Source: an uncultured Clostridia bacterium (GTDB taxonomy: Bacteria > Bacillota > Clostridia > RUG12999). Taken from it: a DNA stretch of 5,579 nt. The DNA is taken from positions 1 to 5,579 of the forward strand of contig CATIYX010000070.1 in assembly GCA_949739095.1 (NCBI GenBank), in the 5' to 3' direction. Positions 1-5,529 of this stretch are shown here, in pieces. The stretch's first letter is position 1. Each line of letters starts with the position of its first letter. The notes under the pieces were generated by a model that saw nothing but the letters and a program-made list of their open reading frames with translations, had not been told where the DNA came from and did not search any database. A program made the position numbers and the translations under genes.

Positions 1-5
1 CGACT

Positions 6-39
6 ATTATACCATAATTGCGAAGCAATTTGGTATAAT
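6..39. repeat. Left hairpin of the inverted-repeat element
   Basis: ATTATACCA (6-14) pairs with TGGTATAAT (31-39), and AATTGC (16-21) pairs with GCAATT (25-30), leaving a GAA loop and a single bulged T at 15. That is 15 base pairs with one bulge. The right arm contains TGGTATAAT, which resembles an extended -10 box, but there is no -35 hexamer at the right spacing. It lacks a following T-run, so it is unlikely to terminate transcription by itself. Confidence 0.7.
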
Positions 40-42
40 TTC

Positions 43-91
43 GTGCATCTCCGTCGGTTGCCGACTTTTATGGTCGGCGAGACGGAGGCAC
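43..91. repeat. GC-rich hairpin of the inverted-repeat element
   Basis: Three nested helices stack here: GTGC (43-46) with GCAC (88-91), CTCCGTC (49-55) with GACGGAG (81-87), and GCCGAC (60-65) with GTCGGC (73-78). The loop is 66-72, with small internal loops at 47-48 and 56-59/79-80. This is 17 base pairs in an otherwise AT-rich gap, far more than chance would give. The GC-rich core stands out from the surrounding intergenic DNA. Confidence 0.7.
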
Positions 92-133
92 TTTCGATTC
101 TATAATAGTCACTCTGTGATTATTATATCCTAA

Positions 134-1318
134 TTACGAGGGTATTTCAACCTTTTTTGCAATTTCTTCCAAACATTTTGCACGAACTGTCACTTCAAAA
201 ATTTCCTCGTCCACATCTCGCACTTCAAAATCCCGTTCTGTTACAGTAATCCCAACCAATTCATCATCCAATTTTTTATTCATTTCCTGCTTTGCCTGCT
301 CCATGGCTTCTTCCTTTGTCCAAACCGTCTCTATAGGCTCAGTTTCCTCATAAACCGTCTTTTTTATACCAAACGGCAAATAAATATCTTCTAAAAATCT
401 GCACTGCCGCTCTGTGACTGTCGCTTCAAAATGTGCAAATCCTGGCGGGCTTTTAAATAGGTTATACTCTTTTCCAAACAAATGTAACGTATAACGTTTT
501 TCACTTTTTCCTGTTTTTACATTATCGGTTTTCCGAATAGAAAACTGGTCGGTTATCTGGTGTTCTGTCTCTGCCAACACTTCTGCATCTGCCCGTACCA
601 GCCGCATACCAATAAACTTTGTTTCACGGATACCACTAACCAGCAATTCCCCTTCCTGAACAAACTGATTTTCCTGGGCAATGGTATCGCCTTCGCGTAC
701 AGTCATTTTTTTAATAAGTCCGCTCCGTTTTGCGATAACATTGCAAGGAACATTATTCGGCACAATTTCCGGTTTTTCATCCTTTTGTTTCACTTCAACA
801 TATGCCTTTGTCCCACGGATATCTACCCAGATAAAAGATAATTGACCGTTTCTCACCAGAATATCATTTTTTACCTGATTTTGGTCAATGGAACGAATTG
901 ATGCACCGATTTTTACACCACTTTCCGCCAATTCCTGTAGGATAACACGGTCTTCTATATAATAGGTCCCGCTGAGTTCAATCGCCCAAATATGACTGCA
1001 CATCCATAAGATAGCGGCAACAAATGCAATAAATCCTAACAAAAAAAACTTTCTGCGCAACAATTTTGCACAAATAAAAGGAGCTCCTTTTTTTGTCAAA
1101 ATATGTACCCGCGTATGGGTAGATGCACAAACCGGACGCAAGCAGCGAAATCCACTCTTGCTAATTTTTGCTGTGATACAAGCTTCTCCTGTACGCTTAA
1201 TATCCCATAGATAAATCTGTCGGTTGGCACAAAGGTTAATAAAACGCTCCAAAAAACGTCCCTCTGCTTTTATCGTCACGTATCCTTTTAAACTATTCAC
1301 CGCATGAATAAAAAACAT
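134..1318 (-). CDS. yqfD: Sporulation membrane protein YqfD
   Basis: The 394-residue product matches the YqfD family in length and layout. A soluble N-terminal part (about 1-88) includes the family-like stretch around GRFLERFINLC and ends in a basic segment (KLLRRK, 85-90). One strong membrane span follows at about 91-113. The rest is probably extracytoplasmic: roughly 113-177 looks like a POTRA-type fold, and 190-230 (SGLIKKMTVREGDT and following) resembles a beta-barrel-sandwich. The C-terminus is charged and rich in Glu and Lys. In B. subtilis the gene is under mother-cell sigma-E control and is needed for efficient formation of heat-resistant spores; its biochemical role is unknown. Here it begins 18 nt after the yqfC stop, so the two form an operon. 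The site upstream of the ATG, GAGGTGG, lies about 12 nt away, which is rather long. The domain readings are inference from pattern. Confidence 0.93.
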   Translation of the reverse strand: MFFIHAVNSLKGYVTIKAEGRFLERFINLCANRQIYLWDIKRTGEACITAKISKSGFRCLRPVCASTHTRVHILTKKGAPFICAKLLRRKFFLLGFIAFVAAILWMCSHIWAIELSGTYYIEDRVILQELAESGVKIGASIRSIDQNQVKNDILVRNGQLSFIWVDIRGTKAYVEVKQKDEKPEIVPNNVPCNVIAKRSGLIKKMTVREGDTIAQENQFVQEGELLVSGIRETKFIGMRLVRADAEVLAETEHQITDQFSIRKTDNVKTGKSEKRYTLHLFGKEYNLFKSPPGFAHFEATVTERQCRFLEDIYLPFGIKKTVYEETEPIETVWTKEEAMEQAKQEMNKKLDDELVGITVTERDFEVRDVDEEIFEVTVRAKCLEEIAKKVEIPS

Positions 1319-1336
1319 ACCAGTCCGCCACCACCT

Positions 1337-1642
1337 CTATAGAATATATTCAACGCCTGCAATTTTCCCATAGACATGGATATACTCGCTTGCAACTGCT
1401 TTGAGTTCCATGTCTGCTCCGGAAATTTTTATCATATATTTTGTTGTGTTCAGCCGGATGGTATTGGTGGTATATTCAATAATTCCTTTGCAGCCTTCCA
1501 CCATAACTTCCCTGTCTCCAACCATGGAAACCATTGGCGAGTCTCCAATAAAATCTTTCGGCATGTCTAAAATTTCCGCCATTTTATCCCGAAATGATTT
1601 TTTTTCTTCCAGTCCCTCATCCCTGTTCCGTTCTCTTGCCAT
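1337..1642 (-). CDS. yqfC: Sporulation protein YqfC
   Basis: A small soluble protein of 101 residues, close to the roughly 90-100 usual for YqfC. Recognisable family sequence runs from MPKDFIGDSPMVSMVGDREV through GCKGIIEYT, IRLNT and IKISGADMELKAV to the C-terminal GKIAGVEYIL, a beta-rich pattern. The N-terminal 20 residues are charged and variable. I chose the ATG at 1642 because AGAGGTG (1648-1654) sits at good spacing before it. The open frame continues to an ATG at 1684, but those extra residues (MFPIQKLPFRRGEN) have no comparable site and would lie on the leader. It is the first gene of the yqfC-yqfD operon. In Bacillus it is sigma-E dependent and acts in sporulation; no molecular function is known. 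Confidence 0.93.
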   Translation of the reverse strand: MARERNRDEGLEEKKSFRDKMAEILDMPKDFIGDSPMVSMVGDREVMVEGCKGIIEYTTNTIRLNTTKYMIKISGADMELKAVASEYIHVYGKIAGVEYIL

Positions 1643-1673
1643 GTTTTCACCTCTTCTAAAAGGTAGTTTCTGA

Positions 1674-1700
1674 ATTGGGAACAATATCTCCCAATATTGT
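1674..1700. repeat. Two overlapping inverted repeats in the yqfC leader
   Basis: ATTGGGA (1674-1680) is the reverse complement of TCCCAAT (1689-1695), and ACAATAT (1681-1687) is the reverse complement of ATATTGT (1694-1700). The two palindromes share bases 1694-1695 and interleave, so in RNA they are mutually exclusive. They lie between the candidate yqfC -10 box and its ribosome binding site, where either an operator or a leader hairpin could act. No regulator is identified. Confidence 0.45.
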
Positions 1701-1701
1701 T

Positions 1702-1730
1702 ATTTTATGCGGACAGATTCCTTATAATTA
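1702..1730 (-). promoter_or_regulatory. Candidate sigma-E-type promoter for yqfC-yqfD
   Basis: Read on the minus strand, CATAAAAT (1702-1709) matches seven of eight positions of the sigma-E -10 consensus CATACAnT. Fourteen bases upstream lies TAATTAT (1724-1730), a partial match to the -35 (consensus with a central ATA). The transcript would start near 1695, about 50 nt ahead of the yqfC start. Sigma-E control is what is known for this operon in B. subtilis. On the opposite strand, GGACAG at 1711-1716 resembles the core of a SpoIIID site, but it is too short to trust. Confidence 0.42.
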
Positions 1731-1750
1731 CCACTTTGTACGCATATACA
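1724..1750 (+). promoter_or_regulatory. Candidate sigma-E-type promoter for ylbJ
   Basis: ATA at 1724-1726 (in TTATAAT) is followed after 16 bases by CATATACA (1743-1750). The geometry is right for sigma-E, but the -10 box agrees only in CATA and one further base. It shares its -35 segment with the divergent yqfC candidate. The start would fall near 1757, leaving a leader of about 40 nt before ATG at 1798. Support is mostly positional and from the known sigma-E dependence of ylbJ in Bacillus. Confidence 0.3.
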
Positions 1751-1797
1751 TGATATCGTAAATTCTCTAACATATTAAACTAAAGGAGGCAGCCATT

Positions 1798-2961
1798 ATG
1801 GCAAATATCAGATGGACTCATATTTTAGGTATTGCTGTCACCATTTTTTTCACTGCGCTGTTGCTTGCAAACCCAAGCACTGCGCTTTCTGGTGCTCACA
1901 GTGCTTTGATACTTTGCGGTACAAACGTCATCCCAGCACTCTTTCCGTTTTTTGTTTGTTCAAACATGTTTCTTTCTTTGAATGTAACTGCATATCTTGG
2001 ACATTTGCTGCGTCCTGTTATGCAACCGCTTTTCCGTGTACGTGCCGAAGGTGCACTAGCATTCGTTATGGGTATTATCAGTGGTTATCCTATTGGCGCT
2101 AAAGTCACTGCCGATTTGGTTGAACAAGGTGCAATTCCACGCCTTCAAGGAGAACGTATGCTTGCATTTTGTAACAATTCCGGTCCACTGTTTTTGTTGG
2201 GAGCTGTGGGCAGCGGAATGCTTGGAAATGCAAAATTTGGTATTTTGCTTTATTTAGCGCATTTTCTTTCTTCTATCACAGTCGGTCTCACATTACGCTG
2301 TTTTGGAAGCAAAGAGACATACCGCTACGCCTCCTCCACCACAGACCCATCTGTACCAAAACCATTCGGTACAATACTAGGAGATGCTATAGGCAATGCT
2401 GCCAACAGCATTTTTATAGTCTGCGGATTTGTAATCATTTTTCAGATTTTTCTTGCCATGCTGGATAATCTGGGAATTGTTATCTTACTAGAACACTTCA
2501 TGCTGCGTCTCCACCTGCCTGCTTGCTTGGCAAGACCCATACTATATAGCTTTTTTGAACCTACCGGTGGCTGTCGCGCCTGTGCCCAGTCACTGGCAAA
2601 TTCACCATTACTTTGTCTTATGATGATTTCAGCAGCTGTCGGTTGGTCTGGTCTCTCCATTCACCTTCAAGTGGCCGCTATGGTTCGCCATGCTGGACTA
2701 CGCCTGCATTACTACTGGACCGGCAAAGCATTGCAATCAATTGTTGCTCCATTTTATACATTTTTGCTCATGATTGGAATGGGAGATTCCGTCAGTGTTT
2801 TTGCACCCCAAGCCGTATCTTTGCCAGGACCGCTCCCCCTTTCCCTACCGCGTTTAATGATGCTGTCCGCAATTTATTTTTTGCTTGGCGCTACGCTTTT
2901 GCTGCTATTTGTTTTTTGCGTCCGCCGCATTTATGGTAAACGCTCTCACTCATTCCATTAA
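1798..2961 (+). CDS. ylbJ: Sporulation integral membrane protein YlbJ
   Basis: A 387-residue polytopic membrane protein, slightly shorter than the roughly 400 residues of B. subtilis YlbJ. Hydrophobic segments lie near 8-25, 36-60, 86-104, 121-141, 146-168, 203-225, 268-288, 311-328 and 352-375. Conserved-looking family pieces are NVIPALFPFFVCSNM (43-57), SGYPIGAKVTADLVEQG (95-111), ERMLAFCNNSGPLFLLGAVG (119-138) and the FFEPTGGCRACA region (252-262). The fold belongs to the nucleoside-recognition/Gate-domain group of transporters, so transport during spore maturation is plausible, but the substrate is unknown. In B. subtilis ylbJ is sigma-E controlled and required for proper spores. The start is certain: AAAGGAGG (1782-1789) lies 8 nt before the ATG. 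It is the only plus-strand gene, divergent from yqfC and convergent with HPr, and is monocistronic. Confidence 0.94.
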   Translation: MANIRWTHILGIAVTIFFTALLLANPSTALSGAHSALILCGTNVIPALFPFFVCSNMFLSLNVTAYLGHLLRPVMQPLFRVRAEGALAFVMGIISGYPIGAKVTADLVEQGAIPRLQGERMLAFCNNSGPLFLLGAVGSGMLGNAKFGILLYLAHFLSSITVGLTLRCFGSKETYRYASSTTDPSVPKPFGTILGDAIGNAANSIFIVCGFVIIFQIFLAMLDNLGIVILLEHFMLRLHLPACLARPILYSFFEPTGGCRACAQSLANSPLLCLMMISAAVGWSGLSIHLQVAAMVRHAGLRLHYYWTGKALQSIVAPFYTFLLMIGMGDSVSVFAPQAVSLPGPLPLSLPRLMMLSAIYFLLGATLLLLFVFCVRRIYGKRSHSFH

Positions 2962-3045
2962 TCCAAAAGCTGCCGGCATCGATAAAATATCATTTTTCTC
3001 TGCCGTTACCTAAACAATATTCTATTTAATTTTCAAAGTAAACTA

Positions 3046-3094
3046 AAAAGAGCTTATGTATGGCACCCCTTTTGTGCCATACATAAGCTCTTTT
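3046..3094. terminator. Bidirectional rho-independent terminator between ylbJ and HPr
   Basis: A perfect 21-bp stem joins 3046-3066 and 3074-3094 around a 7-nt loop (CCCTTTT). The arms end in A-runs and T-runs, so both strands give a hairpin ending in U-rich sequence (CTCTTTTG on plus, CTCTTTTTAG on minus). It serves ylbJ from one side and HPr from the other. Within 2962-3160 nothing else stands out apart from the tandem pentamer CGGTCCGGTC at 3151-3160, directly beyond the HPr stop. Confidence 0.93.
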
Positions 3095-3160
3095 GTTTTA
3101 TATATTTAGAGTTGCAACGTTTGTACTGCGATCACTAGTTATGTAACGAGCGGTCCGGTC

Positions 3161-3424
3161 TTACTCTGCGAAATTAGACATAACCAAATCTACTAAACTA
3201 TCTACTGCCTCTTTTTCATCCGGTCCATTCGCAATAATCGAGATAGTTACTCCTTTTGTAATTCCGAGAGACAAAATACCTAATAGGCTTTTCGCATTGA
3301 CCTTTCTTTCATCTTTCTCCACCCAAATACCAGAATCAAAGGTATTTGCTTTCTGGATGAAAAAAGTAGCCGGTCGTGCGTGCAATCCTACTTGATTCTG
3401 AACCTCAACTTCTCTTGAAAACAT
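3161..3424 (-). CDS. ptsH: HPr family phosphocarrier protein
   Basis: At 87 residues this is full length for HPr. The active-site motif GLHARPA places the phosphorylatable histidine at residue 15, the position phosphorylated by enzyme I and passed to PTS sugar permeases. The regulatory serine is at residue 46 in NAKSLLGILSLGI, the target of HPr kinase/phosphorylase in Firmicutes. Both residues are present, so it should work in sugar uptake as well as in CcpA-linked catabolite control. The alternative is the clostridial HPr-like paralogue often found beside whiA, whose sequence is similar; whiA and ptsI are absent here, and the symbol is therefore tentative. GGAGGAG (3432-3438) precedes the ATG. 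The gene is monocistronic, with its own promoter and terminator. Confidence 0.93.
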   Translation of the reverse strand: MFSREVEVQNQVGLHARPATFFIQKANTFDSGIWVEKDERKVNAKSLLGILSLGITKGVTISIIANGPDEKEAVDSLVDLVMSNFAE

Positions 3425-3512
3425 ATTACAGCTCCTCCATTTCGCAATACACCTAAGTTTATCTCAAAACTTATCGGACTACAATTTGTGTTTTTTCACA
3501 ATCTACATATCT

Positions 3513-3541
3513 ATTATATATAACATTTAACAATAAGTCAA
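3513..3541 (-). promoter_or_regulatory. Sigma-A promoter of the HPr gene
   Basis: On the minus strand TTGACT (3536-3541) and TATAAT (3513-3518) are separated by exactly 17 bases, a near-perfect housekeeping promoter. Transcription would begin near 3506 and leave a leader of about 80 nt. The leader contains a short inverted repeat (TTGTG 3486-3490, CACAA 3497-3501) with a six-base loop, too weak to call an operator. No convincing cre site is visible. Confidence 0.85.
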
Positions 3542-3560
3542 TCTTTTTTTGTTTTTTTAG

Positions 3561-3583
3561 ATAAAAAAATTTTCTTTTTTTAT
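3561..3583 (-). terminator. Weak A/T-only hairpin after the ATP-grasp gene
   Basis: ATAAAAAAA (3561-3569) and TTTTTTTAT (3575-3583) can form a 9-bp stem with a 5-nt loop, 26 nt past the stop of the minus-strand ATP-grasp gene. It has no G-C pairs, so as an intrinsic terminator it would be weak. It may partly insulate the HPr promoter immediately downstream. The rest of the 184-bp gap (3425-3608) holds only the HPr promoter and leader. Confidence 0.3.
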
Positions 3584-3608
3584 GCATATTCCCAATAACG
3601 CAGCATAC

Positions 3609-4508
3609 CTAGATATTCTTTTCTTTTTTATAAGGACTCTCTACGCTGTCAACAAGCTGTGCAATACTTCCTGCGATATCCTTCCCAGTCACTTCTTCGC
3701 AGGCTTTAAAATGCATATTAGAATTGACTTCACAGACATAAACTTCGCCTTCTGCGCCGCGCAGCAAATCTACACCAGAAAAATCTGCCTTCATTGCCGC
3801 CGCTGCCTGAACGGCAATTTCCGCTTCTTCTTTTGACAGTACATATGGCTCCATACTACCACCACGCGCAACATTTGCTCGAAAATCTTCCGTATTTTTC
3901 CGTTTAACTGCAGTGATTACTTTGCCGCCAACAACAATCACACGAATATCTTCCCCACAGCTCGCTTCAATATACTCCTGCATCAGATAATCTTTATTTC
4001 CAAGATTATGTACTAGCTCCAACAATTCGCTTTCTGTGTGTACCAAATAAACGCCTGTGCCAAACGAACCGTAACTTTCTTTCACAATCAAAGGATAGTG
4101 CAGCATTGCACCAATTTTTTGATAAATTTCAAAATCACGCGCCGTACTATAAATTTTAGGTGCAAGAATGGTCTTAGGAATGGGTATTCCCTGTTTCACT
4201 AGTTCCTGATAACATAACGCTTTATTGTCGCAGCGCGCAATACATATACGGTTGTTAAAAAGCTGTGCACCCGACTGTTCTAGCGTTTGTGCCAGCAAAA
4301 TATCTTTATCCCAAAACAAAATTTTCTCCGGCACCTGCCCCGCTCCCCAAATGGTCGCTGCCCTATCCAGCAACGTAACAATTGACGTTGTGGGAAGCGT
4401 TGTCACCTTGTATCCACGCTTTTCAAAAGCACCAGCAAACCGCTGAATATGCCAAAGTACATTCTCTGTTATATAATTTCCGTTATATACAATCCACATT
4501 TCTTTCAT
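3609..4508 (-). CDS. ATP-grasp ligase, RimK-type
   Basis: A 299-residue ATP-grasp enzyme of the RimK-like group, which join an amino acid (often glutamate) to a carboxylate through an acyl phosphate. The N-terminal 90 residues form the preATP-grasp part. The ATP-binding glycine loop is VKESYGSFGTGV (142-153). The EDIR segment (186-189) and RANVARGG (210-217) follow. Likely metal-binding residues are D247 in SGVDLL and E260/N262 in CEVNSN (259-264). The family also includes lysine-biosynthesis LysX and the cofactor glutamyl ligases MptN and CofF, so the substrate cannot be told from this sequence. The ATG at 4508 overlaps the yqeG TGA by four bases (ATGA), implying translational coupling; no good ribosome binding site is visible. 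The frame is open to 4538, but that would overlap yqeG by 34 bases. Confidence 0.85.
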   Translation of the reverse strand: MKEMWIVYNGNYITENVLWHIQRFAGAFEKRGYKVTTLPTTSIVTLLDRAATIWGAGQVPEKILFWDKDILLAQTLEQSGAQLFNNRICIARCDNKALCYQELVKQGIPIPKTILAPKIYSTARDFEIYQKIGAMLHYPLIVKESYGSFGTGVYLVHTESELLELVHNLGNKDYLMQEYIEASCGEDIRVIVVGGKVITAVKRKNTEDFRANVARGGSMEPYVLSKEEAEIAVQAAAAMKADFSGVDLLRGAEGEVYVCEVNSNMHFKACEEVTGKDIAGSIAQLVDSVESPYKKEKNI

Positions 4509-5014
4509 TTTGTTCTGCTCATTTCTATATGATTCCATTTACAAACCAACCACTCTAGCGGACGTTTAATACGCACTATCATAATTTCCTTGGGGCTGAT
4601 TGGTTCAACCAGAATTGACCATACGCCCGCACGATTTGCACCCAAAACATCTGTAAACAGTTGGTCTCCGACCGCTGCCGCTTCTTTTCGGTTTAGACCG
4701 AGCAGGGAAAGCGCTTTTCCATAGGCATTTTTTGATGGTTTTCCTGCTTTTGCCAGTGCCTTACAGCCAAGTTGTTCTGTCAGCGGACGGACTCGCTCGC
4801 TATTATTGTTGGATAACAAGCATACTTTAATCCCTGCCGCCTGTATTTTATGCAGATATTGCTGCGCCCAGCTATCCACCTCTAGCCGATTGTCCTCTGT
4901 CAACGTATTATCTACGTCAATCAGCAATCCGCGGATTCCATGTTCCTGCAAATATGTAAGACTAATATCATCAAGCCGTTTCATCTGTGCACAAGGTCGT
5001 AACCTTTTCAGCAT
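4505..5014 (-). CDS. yqeG: YqeG family HAD phosphatase
   Basis: A 169-residue protein of the YqeG subfamily of haloacid-dehalogenase (HAD IIIA) phosphatases. Catalytic motif I is DVDNT (33-37), with the nucleophile D33 and acid/base D35. Motif II is the serine in LLSNNN (S68), the motif III lysine is K92 in AKAGKPSKNAYGKAL, and motif IV is GDQLFTD (116-122). The set is complete, so the enzyme should be active; its substrate is unknown, although the related mitochondrial enzymes act on phosphatidylglycerophosphate. I chose ATG 5014 because AAGGAG (5023-5028) lies 8 nt upstream. Earlier in-frame starts (TTG 5038, ATG 5032) abut a terminator stem and lack a site. The gene follows yqeY beyond that hairpin and couples to the ATP-grasp gene. 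Confidence 0.92.
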   Translation of the reverse strand: MLKRLRPCAQMKRLDDISLTYLQEHGIRGLLIDVDNTLTEDNRLEVDSWAQQYLHKIQAAGIKVCLLSNNNSERVRPLTEQLGCKALAKAGKPSKNAYGKALSLLGLNRKEAAAVGDQLFTDVLGANRAGVWSILVEPISPKEIMIVRIKRPLEWLVCKWNHIEMSRTK

Positions 5015-5040
5015 GTCCGCTGCTCCTTCCATACTCAATG

Positions 5041-5072
5041 AAAAAGAAGTAGGGGCAGCCCTACTTCTTTTT
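5041..5072. terminator. Terminator-type hairpin between yqeY and yqeG
   Basis: A perfect 14-bp stem links 5041-5054 with 5059-5072 around the loop GCAG, with a G.T pair possible outside. On the minus strand it ends in TTTTT after a GC-rich stem and lies 2 nt past the yqeY stop, so it should terminate rpsU-yqeY transcripts. On the plus strand it also ends in a nine-base T-run. No promoter fits in the 60 bp ahead of yqeG, so yqeG probably depends on partial read-through or on a promoter within yqeY. Confidence 0.85.
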
Positions 5073-5074
5073 TT

Positions 5075-5518
5075 TTATGATAAAATTTTCTTTATCATCT
5101 CATTCACAGTACGCCCGTCTGCTCTGCCTTTAATTTTCGGCATAATTGCGGTCATAATTTTTCCCATATCCCGCATGGAAACCGCTCCGATTTCCTCAAT
5201 GGTCTCTTTGACAATTGGTTCTAATTCCGCTTCCGTCAATTGAGAAGGTAAATAATGCAACAAAACATCAATCTCAGCTTTAATACCATCAATCAATTCC
5301 GTTCTGCCGCTTTTTTCATAATCAGGAAGTACATCTTTACGCCGTTTGACCTCTTTAGCAATCACATCAATGACCCCTTCATCATCCAGCGTGACTTTTT
5401 GGTCTTTTTCTACCTGAAGAATACCTGACCGAACCATTTGAATGGTTTCTTTGCGAACACTATCTTTGTCGCGCATTGCTGTTTTCATATCTTCAAGCAA
5501 CTGTTCTTTTAATGTCAT
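5075..5518 (-). CDS. yqeY: GatB/YqeY domain-containing protein
   Basis: The 147-residue product is a full-length YqeY. The helical N-terminus (MTLKEQLLEDMKTAMRDKDS) is typical, and VEKDQKVTLDDEGVIDVIAKEVKRRKD follows. The family signature is HYLPSQLTEAEL (88-99), then DMGKIMTAIMPKIKGRADGRTVNEMIKK in the C-terminal part, the region related to the tail domain of the GatB amidotransferase subunit. A role in tRNA or translation is suspected from the fold and the rpsU linkage, but no activity is established. AAGGTGA (5525-5531, minus) lies at normal spacing before ATG 5518, and rpsU ends 11 nt upstream, so both are co-transcribed. The product ends at the TAA at 5075-5077, right against the terminator hairpin. 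Confidence 0.95.
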   Translation of the reverse strand: MTLKEQLLEDMKTAMRDKDSVRKETIQMVRSGILQVEKDQKVTLDDEGVIDVIAKEVKRRKDVLPDYEKSGRTELIDGIKAEIDVLLHYLPSQLTEAELEPIVKETIEEIGAVSMRDMGKIMTAIMPKIKGRADGRTVNEMIKKILS

Positions 5519-5529
5519 TATGGTTCACC

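Larger units (their letters stand above)
1..110. repeat. Compact inverted-repeat element (MITE-like or structured RNA), unidentified
   Basis: This gene-free stretch lies downstream of yqfD. The 10-mer GACTATTATA at 2-11 is exactly reversed and complemented at 101-110, so the segment has terminal inverted repeats. Between them lie two further hairpins (6-39 and 43-91). The left hairpin and the terminal repeats both use bases 6-11, so only one can form at a time; the alternative is a closed three-way junction. No hairpin is followed by a T-run on either strand, so it does not look like an ordinary terminator. The architecture fits a small non-autonomous mobile repeat or a structured RNA. I do not recognise a known family, and the window edge at base 1 hides any target duplication on the left. 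Confidence 0.5.
5..141. repeat. Imperfect 21-bp direct repeat flanking the element (5-25 and 121-141)
   Basis: Bases 5-25 and 121-141 agree at 17 of 21 positions; both begin TATTATA and share TAATT and CGA further in. The second copy covers the yqfD stop codon (134-136) and the codons just before it. This could be a trace of duplication when the inverted-repeat element arrived, or reuse of a similar AT-rich sequence. Confidence 0.4.

Noticed and set aside
34..39. TATAAT in the left hairpin as a -10 box
   Set aside because: The TGG extension is attractive, but there is no -35 hexamer at 16-18 bp and no plus-strand gene follows.
560..841. Plus-strand open frame of 93 codons inside yqfD
   Set aside because: It is antisense to a well-supported gene, has no ribosome binding site, and its Cys/Phe/His-rich product looks like a reverse-strand shadow.
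2442..2660. Minus-strand open frame of 72 codons inside ylbJ
   Set aside because: It lies wholly antisense to a clear membrane-protein gene and has no start signal.
3151..3160. Tandem CGGTC pentamer after the HPr stop
   Set aside because: Two copies of a 5-mer carry too little information to call a repeat feature.
3486..3501. TTGTG/CACAA inverted repeat in the HPr leader as a CcpA (cre) operator
   Set aside because: It lacks the central CG and other conserved positions of cre; a 5-bp match with an A/T loop is easily chance.
4806..5243. Plus-strand open frame of 145 codons crossing yqeG and yqeY
   Set aside because: It spans two recognised genes and the terminator between them on the other strand, and resembles no protein family.
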